NCBI RefSeq assembly: GCF_003315175.1
Contig: NZ_QNRQ01000002.1
Coordinates: 524,666-588,665 of the forward strand
From: Eoetvoesiella caeni
GTDB lineage: Bacteria; Pseudomonadota; Gammaproteobacteria; Burkholderiales; Burkholderiaceae_B
Reading direction: 5' to 3'
Length of the DNA stretch: 64,000 bases
The notes under the pieces were generated by a model. The model did no database searches. It saw only the letters and a list, made by a program, of their open reading frames with translations, and had not been told where the DNA came from. The position numbers were made by a program, and so were the translations under genes. This document shows, in pieces, positions 26,459 to 34,673 of this stretch (its first letter is position 1; every line of letters begins with the position of its first letter).

Positions 26459-28042
26459 CTACCGCCGCACGAACCGACCCATGCCGCTGGTGTCCAGGAA
26501 CTCCACCTGCATGCCTTGGACCAGCCCGGCATCATCGACACTGAAGTCGACGGTCGAGCGCGAGCCTTCGGGCGCGTTCGGCGGGCCGATTGCAAAGACA
26601 TAGCGGTTGCCGTCCCAATGGATCAGCGTAAAGCTGGTCTTGGCTGGCCCTATGGTCAGGACAAGCTTGCCGTCGCGGACGGCGGCATGAACCGAACCGT
26701 AGTATTCATTGAAGTACGTGCCCGCATAGGCTTCAGGCTTGAGCGGCGGCTGGGAATAGGTGGGCGCTTTTTGTCCTGCCAGGGTTCCAAAAGGGGCCAT
26801 GATGCCGGCCATGGCTTGCGCATATAGGCTGCGCCAGTCGCGTGTAATGCGGCCGTATTGCGCCAAGTCCGCGAACTCCATGCTTAGCGCTTCCACCGCC
26901 CCGACGGGTATGGCGTTGCTAAGGACGATAATGCCCAGGTCCAAAGAGGGAATCATCAGCAAGCTGGTGGCGGCGCCGGCTTCGAAGGCGCCCGAGTGGG
27001 ACAACACAATGCGGCCCGAGGCTTGGGTGTCAACGATGAAACCATAGCCGTAGAAGCTGGTGCGGGCGGAAACGGAACCCGGCATGCCCATGGGTATTTG
27101 CGGCACAAGAGCCGGCAGCAAAGCCTTGGCGGAAATGATTTGCTTGCCGCCGTAGCGGCCGTTATGCAGCACCATGTTCATCCACTTGGCCATATCGTTG
27201 GCCGAAGAACTGGCTCCGCCCGCCGGCGTCTGGGGGTCGGGCTGGCGCGAATATAAGGGCTTGAAGCCGTCGGCTGTCTTGACATGGCCGCTGGCATGAT
27301 TGGTGTGTTGAATGAAGTCGGCGAAGCGCGAGCTGGTCGAAGCCATGCCCAGGGGTTCATATACCGATTCTTGCGAGAGCGTTTCCCAGTCCTTGCCTGC
27401 GGCCGCGGCCGCGGCGATGGCGCCCGCGGTGAGGCCGAAGTTGGTGTAGGCGTAGCCGGCGCGAAACGGGCGCAGCGGCACCAGCCGCAAGCGCTCAAGA
27501 ACCTGGCGCCGGCTATAGCCCAAGGCCTCGAGGTCGTCGCCGGCGTGGTCGGGCAGGCCCGAGCGGTGGGCGTACATGTCGCCGATGGTTACGTGGTCGC
27601 CGACCCAAGGGTCGGACAGCGTGAACCAGGGAAGTTGCTTGACGATCGGTGTGTCCCAGGCGATGACGCCTTTGCCCACTTGCGCCGCAATGACGGTGGC
27701 GCCCAGGGGCTTGGACAAAGAAGCCAGCTGGAATACGGTGTCGGCGTCGACAGATGCGGGCTCGCCCGCCTTGCGTACGCCGAAGCCTTTGGCGTAGGCG
27801 GTGGCGCCACCTTTGACGACGGCGATAGCCATGCCCGGAATGCCGGTGTCCTGCATGGTTTTCTTGGCCAGTTCGTCCAGCCTGGCAATGGCCGCGTCGA
27901 CCTGCCCCGCCGGGACGTCCACGCCGAAGGTCTGGGCCGGCGGTGCAGCGGCATCGGCGGCGCCCGCCGGCGGCATGGCCGCGCACGCAAGCGCAAGTGC
28001 CGCTGCACCGCGGCTAAGAATATGGCGTAGGTAGCATGGCAT
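26459..28042 (-). CDS. Serine hydrolase, class C beta-lactamase / penicillin-binding-protein family
   Basis: 527 aa. Signal peptide (~res. 1-29, ALACAAMPPAGAA), then the beta-lactamase fold: SxxK as SLSK (in VFQLASLSKPLG), YxN as YTNFG, and HSG (VLSHSGAF) replacing KTG. A C-terminal ~100-residue DUF3471-like domain (PEAYAGTYFNEYYG...) follows. Start chosen at MPCYLRHILSRG with AGAGGG upstream. This pattern covers AmpC-like enzymes, esterases and D-aminopeptidases, so antibiotic hydrolysis should not be assumed. Periplasmic. Single gene after the leuA terminator. Confidence 0.88.
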   Translation of the reverse strand: MPCYLRHILSRGAAALALACAAMPPAGAADAAAPPAQTFGVDVPAGQVDAAIARLDELAKKTMQDTGIPGMAIAVVKGGATAYAKGFGVRKAGEPASVDADTVFQLASLSKPLGATVIAAQVGKGVIAWDTPIVKQLPWFTLSDPWVGDHVTIGDMYAHRSGLPDHAGDDLEALGYSRRQVLERLRLVPLRPFRAGYAYTNFGLTAGAIAAAAAAGKDWETLSQESVYEPLGMASTSSRFADFIQHTNHASGHVKTADGFKPLYSRQPDPQTPAGGASSSANDMAKWMNMVLHNGRYGGKQIISAKALLPALVPQIPMGMPGSVSARTSFYGYGFIVDTQASGRIVLSHSGAFEAGAATSLLMIPSLDLGIIVLSNAIPVGAVEALSMEFADLAQYGRITRDWRSLYAQAMAGIMAPFGTLAGQKAPTYSQPPLKPEAYAGTYFNEYYGSVHAAVRDGKLVLTIGPAKTSFTLIHWDGNRYVFAIGPPNAPEGSRSTVDFSVDDAGLVQGMQVEFLDTSGMGRFVRR

Positions 28043-28139
28043 GGCCGAAAGCCCTCTTGTTGGCGAATAAGGTAATGGGACGCAGCGCAAACCACTGGCC
28101 AGTGGTTTTGATTGTGCACAGATTAATAGGCGGCATCAA

Positions 28140-28171
28140 GCAAAACGGGCTGGCGCAAGGCCAGCCCGTTT
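28140..28171 (-). terminator. Rho-independent terminator downstream of leuA
   Basis: AAACGGGCTGGC-GCAAG-GCCAGCCCGTTT, a perfect 12-bp stem; reading on the minus strand it ends in CGTTTTG, 28 bp after the leuA stop. Confidence 0.75.
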
Positions 28172-28198
28172 GACGGAGGTATATACCCAGCGCAGCGC

Positions 28199-29890
28199 TT
28201 ATGCGGCGATGGATTCCGCCGCGTGAGTTGCTTCGTGGCGGTTGACCGCGCACAAGATGGCCAGGAACGAAGCGGTGACGATGTCCGCATGTATGCCTAC
28301 GCCAAAGCCTGTGCCCGACTCGCCCACCCGCAGTTCAACATAGCAGGCCGCGCGCGTGTCGGTGCCGGTGCCGATGGCGTGTTCGTGGTAGTCCATAATG
28401 CGAATATCCGAGTCCAGCGCATCGACAAACGCGGCAATGGCGCCGTCGCCCTGGCCGGTAAGATTGCGAACCTTGCCGTTGTGCTCGAGTTCGACTTCGA
28501 TGGCGAACTGCTGCCCGGTTTTGGCCTTGGGGTTGCCGGTAATGCGGTGGCGTACGAGCTTCCAGGGTTTGTCGACGCTGAGATACTCTTTGTCGAACAG
28601 GCTGTAGACCGCGTCGGCGGTGACTTCGCTGCCGGTTTCGTCGGTAACCCGCTGGATGGCGCGGCTGAACTCGATTTGCAGGCGGCGCGGCAAGACCAGT
28701 CCGTGTTCTTGTTCGAGCAGGTAGGAAACCCCGCCCTTGCCCGACTGGCTGTTGACGCGAATGACCGCGTCGTAGCTTCGGCCCAGGTCGGCCGGGTCGA
28801 TGGGCAGGTAGGGAACTTCCCACAAGGCGTCGGGCTGTTGCAGGGCAAAGCCTTTTTTGATGGCGTCCTGGTGCGAGCCCGAAAATGCCGTAAAGACCAG
28901 GTCGCCGGCATACGGATGGCGCGGATGCACGGGCAACTGATTGCAGTATTCGACGCAGCGGCGTACTTCGTCGATGTCCGAGAAGTCCAGGCCGGGGTGG
29001 ATGCCCTGGGTATACAAATTAAGCGCCAAGGTAACGAGGTCGACGTTGCCGGTGCGTTCGCCGTTGCCGAACAGGCAGCCTTCAACGCGGTCGGCGCCCG
29101 CCATGACGGCCAGCTCGGCGGCCGCGACGGCGGTGCCGCGGTCGTTATGCGGATGTACGCTAAGCACGATGCAGTCGCGGTGTTGCAGGTTGTTGTGCAT
29201 CCATTCGATCTGGTCCGCATACATGTTCGGGGTGGTGGCCTCGATGGTGGCGGGCAGATTGAAGATGATCTTGGAGTCGGGGGTAGGCTGCCATGCTTGC
29301 GTTACGGCATTGCACACTTCCAGGGCCAGCTCGGGTTCGGTCGTGCTGAAGACTTCGGGCGAGTATTCGTAGCGCCAGTTTGTTTCAGGATGCTGGCCGG
29401 TGTATTTTTTGATCAGCCGGGTACCGGTTACGGCCAATTCCTTGACCTCGTCTTTGCTCATGTTGAAGACGATCTTGCGAAAGGCCGGTGCGCACGCGTT
29501 GTACATGTGGATGATGGCGTTGCGGGCCCCTGCTGCGGCTTCGACCGTGCGCTGGATGAGGTCTTCGCGCGACTGGGTCAGGGCAATGATGGTGACGTCG
29601 TCGGGGATGAGCTTGTCGTCGACAAGTTTACGCACGAAGTCGAAGTCGGTTTGCGAGGCCGAAGGAAAGCCTACCTCGATTTCTTTAAAGCCGATCTTCA
29701 GCAATTGTTCGAAAAAACGCAGTTTGCGTTCGACGCTCATGGGTTCGATAAGAGACTGGTTGCCGTCGCGCAGATCTGTGCTCATCCAGATGGGCGGATG
29801 GGTAATCCGCTTGCTGGGCCAGGTGCGTTCGGCGAAGTCGCGCGCGAACGGCACAAATGGGCGATATTTATCGGATGGGTTAGCGAGCAT
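28199..29890 (-). CDS. leuA: 2-isopropylmalate synthase
   Basis: 563 aa. Condenses acetyl-CoA with 2-ketoisovalerate, the first committed step of leucine synthesis. Catalytic HMGL-like TIM barrel opens with [18 protein letters not shown] (metal and catalytic region); [40 protein letters not shown] is the second signature. A C-terminal LeuA allosteric domain (~res. 430-563) should confer leucine feedback. Length and sequence fit the longer LeuA subclass rather than the ~520 aa E. coli type. ATG at 29890 or 29899. A Leu-rich leader ORF lies 145 bp upstream (30036-30170), suggesting attenuation. Confidence 0.96.
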   Translation of the reverse strand: MLANPSDKYRPFVPFARDFAERTWPSKRITHPPIWMSTDLRDGNQSLIEPMSVERKLRFFEQLLKIGFKEIEVGFPSASQTDFDFVRKLVDDKLIPDDVTIIALTQSREDLIQRTVEAAAGARNAIIHMYNACAPAFRKIVFNMSKDEVKELAVTGTRLIKKYTGQHPETNWRYEYSPEVFSTTEPELALEVCNAVTQAWQPTPDSKIIFNLPATIEATTPNMYADQIEWMHNNLQHRDCIVLSVHPHNDRGTAVAAAELAVMAGADRVEGCLFGNGERTGNVDLVTLALNLYTQGIHPGLDFSDIDEVRRCVEYCNQLPVHPRHPYAGDLVFTAFSGSHQDAIKKGFALQQPDALWEVPYLPIDPADLGRSYDAVIRVNSQSGKGGVSYLLEQEHGLVLPRRLQIEFSRAIQRVTDETGSEVTADAVYSLFDKEYLSVDKPWKLVRHRITGNPKAKTGQQFAIEVELEHNGKVRNLTGQGDGAIAAFVDALDSDIRIMDYHEHAIGTGTDTRAACYVELRVGESGTGFGVGIHADIVTASFLAILCAVNRHEATHAAESIAA

Positions 29891-30035
29891 GTGGTGCACC
29901 TATTTAGCAGTATCTTAGGTTATTTTATTACCGGCACAGGCGTAAGGGAAACCCGGATCGCGGGTCATGAGCCTTGGGTAATATTAAGAGGGGACTCGAG
30001 GTGGCTTGCGCAGGCTGCCGAACTGCCACGGAACG

Positions 30036-30170
30036 CTAGGTTCGGCAACCGGTCGGTAGTAGCAGCGACAGCGAGCGCGCCAGCGAAGGGCGCACAAGAA
30101 GGGTACCCGCAGCAAAACCGGCCGCAGGGCGGCTGGTGGTATTTGCAAAGGAAAAATGCGCGGGATTCAT
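30036..30170 (-). promoter_or_regulatory. leuL: Candidate leuA leader peptide (attenuator ORF, 44 codons)
   Basis: An ATG-to-TAG ORF of 44 codons upstream of leuA encodes a peptide whose C-terminal part is SLARSLSLLLPTGCRT. It has seven Leu codons in the last 21 positions, including tandem CTA CTA, normally rare in GC-rich genomes. A strong hairpin begins near its stop codon: TTGCCGAAC...GTTCGGCAG (plus-strand 30015-30049). Farther on, ACCCG-CGATC-CGGGT followed by TT (29951-29965) may be a terminator stem. Together these are the parts of leucine-responsive attenuation. No clear Shine-Dalgarno precedes the ATG; TATATA immediately upstream may be a -10 of a near-leaderless transcript. The ~330 bp between leuA and the next gene hold only this leader region. 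Confidence 0.6.
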
Positions 30171-30224
30171 GCTATATAGTCAAACATATTTTGCTGCGTT
30201 TGACAAGCGCTGCCAATATTCTTT

Positions 30225-30761
30225 TTAGGGGGCTTTTTGCTCGAGAAGCTCGGCGTGCTTGAGCGAGAGTTCGATTTTGCCGAATCGCCCGCTACGCAAT
30301 TCTTGATGAGCGCGTTGCAAATCACCAACGGTCATGGGGTTGCGCCGGTCTTGCCAGGCCCAGGCCAGCACCTGGCGCGCGGGCTCGGACAATTGCGCCA
30401 CTACATCGGCCAGAGTGTCGGCGCCAAGCAGCCGGCGCTGTACGCGCCGATGCGTGCTTTGTATGAAACCATATAAAAAATAAGCAATAATCAGGGTGCA
30501 GAGCGCTACGACTCCCCACCAGAAAAACGGGTTGTACTGTTTCAGGAATTCGACGATCTGTGCGCCCAGCGCATGCAGGCCGGCATAGTCGATGCCGCGT
30601 CCGAAGGCCACAAGCCGATTCAGAAGGTCATACCAGACCAGGGCGACAATGGCGACTACAACGACGCAGGTAATTTTTTGCACCGCTGTAAGTTTTAATA
30701 GCGCGTTGCGCAATACGGTGTCGTCGTGGCGAGTGGGCTGGTGTAGTGTGTTTGGTTTCAT
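30225..30761 (-). CDS. Conserved two-TM membrane protein, function unknown
   Basis: 178 aa. Two hydrophobic helices (ITCVVVVAIVALVWYDLL, ~30-47; NPFFWWGVVALCTLIIAYFLYGF, ~77-99) and a basic cytoplasmic C-terminal half (STHRRVQRRLLGADTLADVV...). I do not recognise a family. It lies upstream of leuA on the same strand, 54 bp from the leader ORF, and its start is 16 bp from the divergent rpoN, an unusually tight divergent spacing that places the rpoN promoter inside this gene. Confidence 0.7.
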   Translation of the reverse strand: MKPNTLHQPTRHDDTVLRNALLKLTAVQKITCVVVVAIVALVWYDLLNRLVAFGRGIDYAGLHALGAQIVEFLKQYNPFFWWGVVALCTLIIAYFLYGFIQSTHRRVQRRLLGADTLADVVAQLSEPARQVLAWAWQDRRNPMTVGDLQRAHQELRSGRFGKIELSLKHAELLEQKAP

Positions 30762-30777
30762 GCAGGCTATTTTACCT

Positions 30778-32298
30778 ATGCTATCGCGTCAATCTTTAGA
30801 GCTTCGCCAAAGCCAGCATCTGGCGCTGACCCCGCAACTGCAGCAATCGATTCGATTTCTGCAGCTTTCGGCGCTGGACCTGGAGGCCGAGGTGGCGCAG
30901 GCACTGGAAGAGAATCCATTGCTGGAGCGTGACGAAGAGTATGCCACCGAAGCGGCGCAAGCGGAATCGGAAACGCGCGCGATCGAGCGCGAGGGGTGGT
31001 CAATGTTGTCGGCATCCAACCGTGCGCATGGTGCCGACGAAGAGTACGCCCCGCCCGAGGCCAGCGAGCCCGACAGCTTGCTGCGGCATTTGCTGGGTCA
31101 GTTGCAAACCACCCATGTCGTGGACAGGGACCGCGTGCTGCTGGAGCTCCTTATCGGCGAGCTGGACGAGAACGGCTATCTGGCAACGTCGCTGGACGAG
31201 ATCGGCGCCTATTTGCCCGACCATCTGCAGGTCGATCCGGACGAATTGCGCATTGCTTTGCGCCTGTTGCAATCGTTCGACCCCAGGGGGGTGGGCGCGC
31301 GCTCTTTAAGCGAATGCCTGATGCTGCAGCTGGAGGCCTTGAAGGACAAGGCCGACCCCCAGGTTTTTGCCTGTGCCTGTGAACTGGCCCGGCACCATTT
31401 GCCGCTGCTTGCCAGCGGCAACTTAAAGCAGTTGTGCGTCGTCATGTCTTGTACGCGAGAGCAATTGCGCGCGGCTCATGGCTTGTTGCTGGAACTTGAC
31501 CCCAAGCCTGGCCGCGCCTGGGCGGGCTCGCAGGCTGCCTATGTGACGCCCGAGATAATCGTAAGCAAGGCGGGACGCCGTTGGCAGGCGCGTTTGAATG
31601 CCGCTGTCGTGCCTCGCCTGCGGGTCAATGCTTTATACGAACGCTTGCTGCGCGAGGGCCGGGCGGCAAGCGCGGAACCGGCGGGCAGGAATGCCGGTTT
31701 GCCGGGCCAGGCCGGAAAGGACGCCGCGCCTGGGGCGGCCGACCCGGTTCCCAAGGGCGGCGATTTGTCCGGCCAGATACAAAGCGCTCATGGGCTGGTG
31801 AAAAGTGTCGCGCAACGATTCGAAACCATATTGCGTGTGGGACAGGCTATCGTCGAGCGGCAACAAGAATTCTTCGAACAAGGCCCCGGCGCAATGCGCC
31901 CTTTGGTGCTGCGCGATATTGCGCAAGAACTGAGCATGCACGAGTCCACTATATCCCGGGCTACCCGCCAAAAGTACATGCAGACCCCCTGGGGGGTATT
32001 CGAGCTGAAGCATTTCTTTGGAGTGGCGCTGGCGACCGAGGACGGCGACTCTACCTCGGCCAAGGCGGTGCAAAACATGATTCAGAAAATGGTGGCGCAG
32101 GAGCGGGCCGAAAAACCTATGTCCGACAGCCAATTGATGGCTGGGCTGGCCGGCCAGGGCGTCGTGATCGCCCGCCGTACGGTTGCCAAATACCGCGAAG
32201 CGGCCGGCATTGAAACGGCAGCGCTACGCAAGTCCCGCGCATTTCTGACCTACGGCAAGAGGGGCGGACTTCCAGGATCCGAAAGCCCGCCCGAGTAA
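30778..32298 (+). CDS. rpoN: RNA polymerase sigma-54 factor
   Basis: 506 aa. Region I is Gln/Leu-rich (RQSLELRQSQHLALTPQLQQSIRFLQLSA), followed by an acidic region II, the core-binding domain (~100-290), the HTH block (MHESTISRATRQKYMQTPWGVFELKHFF, ~387-414) and the RpoN box ARRTVAKYRE (465-474) that reads the -24 element. All functional parts are present. A ~35-residue Gly/Ala/Pro linker (about 294-329) separates core-binding and HTH domains and looks like an insertion. The usual neighbours (lptB upstream; hpf, ptsN downstream) are absent; bfd follows instead. ATG at 30778 chosen because it begins region I. Confidence 0.95.
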   Translation: MLSRQSLELRQSQHLALTPQLQQSIRFLQLSALDLEAEVAQALEENPLLERDEEYATEAAQAESETRAIEREGWSMLSASNRAHGADEEYAPPEASEPDSLLRHLLGQLQTTHVVDRDRVLLELLIGELDENGYLATSLDEIGAYLPDHLQVDPDELRIALRLLQSFDPRGVGARSLSECLMLQLEALKDKADPQVFACACELARHHLPLLASGNLKQLCVVMSCTREQLRAAHGLLLELDPKPGRAWAGSQAAYVTPEIIVSKAGRRWQARLNAAVVPRLRVNALYERLLREGRAASAEPAGRNAGLPGQAGKDAAPGAADPVPKGGDLSGQIQSAHGLVKSVAQRFETILRVGQAIVERQQEFFEQGPGAMRPLVLRDIAQELSMHESTISRATRQKYMQTPWGVFELKHFFGVALATEDGDSTSAKAVQNMIQKMVAQERAEKPMSDSQLMAGLAGQGVVIARRTVAKYREAAGIETAALRKSRAFLTYGKRGGLPGSESPPE

Positions 32299-32470
32299 AG
32301 GGAAGGCTGGGGACTGCGGCCAGGCGCCAGGCCGGGATACCCGCGAGGAAGGCGAGGAAGGCGAGAAAAGCCGGGGACCGCCACCGCGTTCCTTGGAGGC
32401 TCATTTAGGTATCCGGATTTTTTGATACAAATAAATGTGGGTAAAAAACAAATCGGGGCTATCGAAACGG

Positions 32471-32509
32471 TTGATTTTTTATCCTTTCGAGATGATAATT
32501 ATTCTCATG
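32471..32509 (+). promoter_or_regulatory. bfd promoter with overlapping Fur box
   Basis: TTGATT (32471-32476), 17-bp spacer, GATAAT (32494-32499). A Fur-box-like GATGATAATTATTCTCATG (32491-32509) overlaps the -10 and the bfd start codon, so iron-loaded Fur should block transcription. If this promoter is right, the transcript would have almost no 5' leader. Confidence 0.6.
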
Positions 32510-32773
32510 TTCATTTGTATCTGCAATGCAATCACCGAGCGCCAAGTTCAGTCCGCTGTAGCGGACGGTGCGCTCACGATGTCCGACCTACAGGGACAGC
32601 TTGGGGTCGCGACCTGCTGCGGGCGCTGCGCTGAAACCGCGGCCGAATACCTGCCTGGCGGACGCTATGCCGGCCACGTACCAGCCCCTGAAGTGGCGGC
32701 TTTGGTGGTTGCAGCCGCCAACGACGAATCCGCTACCGTCACCATGGTAGAAATCATTGCGCGGCGTGCTTAA
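32507..32773 (+). CDS. bfd: Bacterioferritin-associated ferredoxin
   Basis: 88 aa [2Fe-2S] protein that delivers electrons to bacterioferritin to release stored iron. Begins MFICICNAITERQV; ligands C4-x-C6 and C38-x2-C41 (TCCGRC) match the Bfd pattern. Start at 32507 is set by alignment to the family; an in-frame ATG at 32492 would add five residues. The longer-than-usual C-terminal tail (after ~55) is not conserved. Followed, after 344 bp, by bfr. Iron-starvation induction through the Fur box is inferred. Confidence 0.92.
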   Translation: MFICICNAITERQVQSAVADGALTMSDLQGQLGVATCCGRCAETAAEYLPGGRYAGHVPAPEVAALVVAAANDESATVTMVEIIARRA

Positions 32774-33117
32774 ATAGAAACTCCCGCAGAAACCGGCGGT
32801 TTGTCGTAATTTATTACAATAATTTCAAGCACGAAGCCCATCAATAAAATGCTCTCTGCGTGCTTTCGCATGTGCAGTAAATCAATAAGAATTCCGTAGT
32901 TTTTCTCCCCAGCGTGTCGGCCCGGCCGCGGTTTCACGGCGTTGCGCCTGTAGCCGTTTCAAGACGCAGTTTCATTCCTATTTGTGCTTTCCGCTGCATC
33001 GCGCAGCGGCCAAGCCGTAGCTTGCGTCCGCACCCTGATGTAAATGCCATGCCTGCGTGTTAGCCTATTGTCCAGAGGCAAGCATGCCAGCCATAACATC
33101 GACTTGGGAGCAAAGCC
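32774..33117. other. Non-coding gap between bfd and bfr
   Basis: 344 bp without a convincing gene. A small hairpin AAACC-GGC-GGTTT (32790-32802) follows bfd and an AT-rich stretch (32806-32900) lies in the middle. I see no clear Fur box or promoter for bfr. Confidence 0.5.
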
Positions 33118-33588
33118 ATGAAAGGCGATAAAAAAGTTATTCAATTTTTAAATCAGCAGTTGAAGAACGAGCTGACCGCCATCAATCAATACTTCTTGCA
33201 TGCGCGCATGTTGAACCACTGGGGGTTCAACAAACTGGGCAAGCACGAATACGATGAATCGATTGGCGAGATGAAGCACGCCGACCGCTTGATAGAGCGT
33301 ATTTTCATGCTGGACGGGCTCCCGAATCTGCAGGACTTGCATAAGCTCCTGATCGGAGAATCGGTGCCAGAAATTCTGTCGTGCGACCACAAGCTCGAAA
33401 GCGCGGCACAGGCGACGGTCAAGGAAGCCATGGCTTACTGCGAGTCGGTACGGGATTTTGTTTCGCGCGATCTGTTCCAGGACATTCTGGACGACACCGA
33501 AGAGCACATCGATTGGCTGGAAACGCAAATCGAGCTGGTCGACAAAGTGGGCCTGCAGAACTATCTGCAAACCCAGATGGGCGAATAA
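33118..33588 (+). CDS. bfr: Bacterioferritin
   Basis: 156 aa four-helix ferritin that oxidises and stores iron in a haem-containing 24-mer. Ferroxidase residues E18, E51 and H54 ([12 protein letters not shown]) and the haem ligand M52 are present; E94-type and E127-type acidic positions ([19 protein letters not shown]) follow. Length is canonical. Pairs functionally with bfd upstream. SD GGGAG precedes the ATG. Confidence 0.96.
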   Translation: MKGDKKVIQFLNQQLKNELTAINQYFLHARMLNHWGFNKLGKHEYDESIGEMKHADRLIERIFMLDGLPNLQDLHKLLIGESVPEILSCDHKLESAAQATVKEAMAYCESVRDFVSRDLFQDILDDTEEHIDWLETQIELVDKVGLQNYLQTQMGE

Positions 33589-33591
33589 TAA

Positions 33592-33634
33592 AAGCCTGCG
33601 CTACAGGCTTCAAGGCCAGGAAGGTCTTGAAGCC
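33592..33634 (+). terminator. Two overlapping, mutually exclusive hairpins after bfr
   Basis: AAGCCTG-CGCTA-CAGGCTT (33592-33610) shares its right arm with GGCTTCAAG...CTTGAAGCC (33606-33634, 9-bp stem). Only one can form at a time. No T-run; probably the transcript end of bfr. Confidence 0.45.
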
Positions 33635-33706
33635 GTCATCCGTTGACTGGCCGCCCCACATGGGCCACCAAAGCCGACGACACCTTCGCGGGTTTCTTTT
33701 GCCGGT

Positions 33707-34357
33707 TTAGAAGCTCTTGGCCGGGCAGTCAGGCGTGGAGCCCCATGCGCTATTGGGCGTGCAGTATTTATTGCGTGCCGCCCAGGCGCAACTGGGCCGG
33801 TCAAAAAAGCTTTCCGCACTGCATGCCTGCAGATCCTGGCGCAAATTTGCCTGCCAGGCCTGCGCATTGCCGCGTGGGCCGGCAGGTGCGGTGTTGGGCG
33901 GAGGCGGCGGGGCAGGGACGTCGACGGGTTGCAGGGGCGGCTTTGCACTGCCGCCCATCAGGTTGCCCACGTCGGCGATACCGACCAAATTACGGCTGCC
34001 GCCGCTGTTGGCCGCCGCAATTTGCTGGGCTTCGACCATGGTGATCGGCGTAGTGGCTACGGCAACCACTTGATTCGACTTGGTTTGGTCCAAGGATTCG
34101 GCCGGAATTTCCCAGGCGACTTCGGTGGGCTTGGGTGGAACGCCCAGGCGCCCGTCGATCAGGGGCTGCGGCGGTTGCGAGGTCAGGGGTTTGCCGTCGG
34201 CGTCCAGAACCGGAACCGTCGGGGTTTCAAGCCGTTCTTGCATGTTGCCGGCAAGAGCGGGGCCATGCGCTACCAGCCAGTTGCCCAGGCGCAAGCCGCC
34301 CCAGGCAGAGGCAACGACGGCCAGAATAAGTAATGCAAAGATTGAACGCCAGGACAT
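33707..34357 (-). CDS. Conserved membrane-anchored protein, function unknown
   Basis: 216 aa. One N-terminal helix (IFALLILAVVASAWGGLRLGNWL), then a Pro-rich periplasmic linker (VPAPPPPPNTAP) and a ~55-residue C-terminal module with four cysteines (LQACSAESFFDRPSCAWAARNKYCTPN...DCPAKSF) that could form two disulfides. I do not recognise a characterised family. Probably exported and anchored in the inner membrane. Stands alone between bfr (convergent) and prfC. Confidence 0.7.
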   Translation of the reverse strand: MSWRSIFALLILAVVASAWGGLRLGNWLVAHGPALAGNMQERLETPTVPVLDADGKPLTSQPPQPLIDGRLGVPPKPTEVAWEIPAESLDQTKSNQVVAVATTPITMVEAQQIAAANSGGSRNLVGIADVGNLMGGSAKPPLQPVDVPAPPPPPNTAPAGPRGNAQAWQANLRQDLQACSAESFFDRPSCAWAARNKYCTPNSAWGSTPDCPAKSF

Positions 34358-34673
34358 TCGGATCCTCAGTCTATGGAGCTGGGTCAGTGCCCGAGTAAGT
34401 TATGCGCCGCTACAAGCAGCCTGTGCGGCCTTGAACCGGCATTGTAGGGCAGGTACAGGGCGGATGTGCAGGACACCAGCCCTATTGGATCAGATATTGC
34501 CAGTATAAATCTTGCCTCAGGCGCAATACGTGTAAGCATTTGTTAAGACGTGGGCAGGCAAAACAATACCGCCGCAGCCCGAACAGCCGTGGGCGGTTCG
34601 GCGGTACCGGCCATGATGCCAAGGGCGGTTTCCATCGGCGGGCGGGCCGCCCCCAGGGGACGGTTTGCGCCTC
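34358..34673. other. Gap upstream of the unknown membrane protein and downstream of prfC
   Basis: 316 bp with no supported gene. It contains an 8-bp stem TACCGCCG (34567-34574) / CGGCGGTA (34599-34606) and GC-rich repeats near 34640, plausible as the prfC transcript end. The rest should hold the promoter of the downstream minus-strand gene, not identified. Confidence 0.5.

Noticed and set aside
26459-28042. Antibiotic-resistance beta-lactamase
   Set aside because: SxxK and YxN are present, but the third motif is HSG and a DUF3471-like domain is attached, as in esterases and peptidases of the same fold.
28223-30262. A 679-codon plus-strand frame opposite leuA and its leader
   Set aside because: Shadow of leuA codon bias; no domain, and leuA motifs on the other strand are unmistakable.
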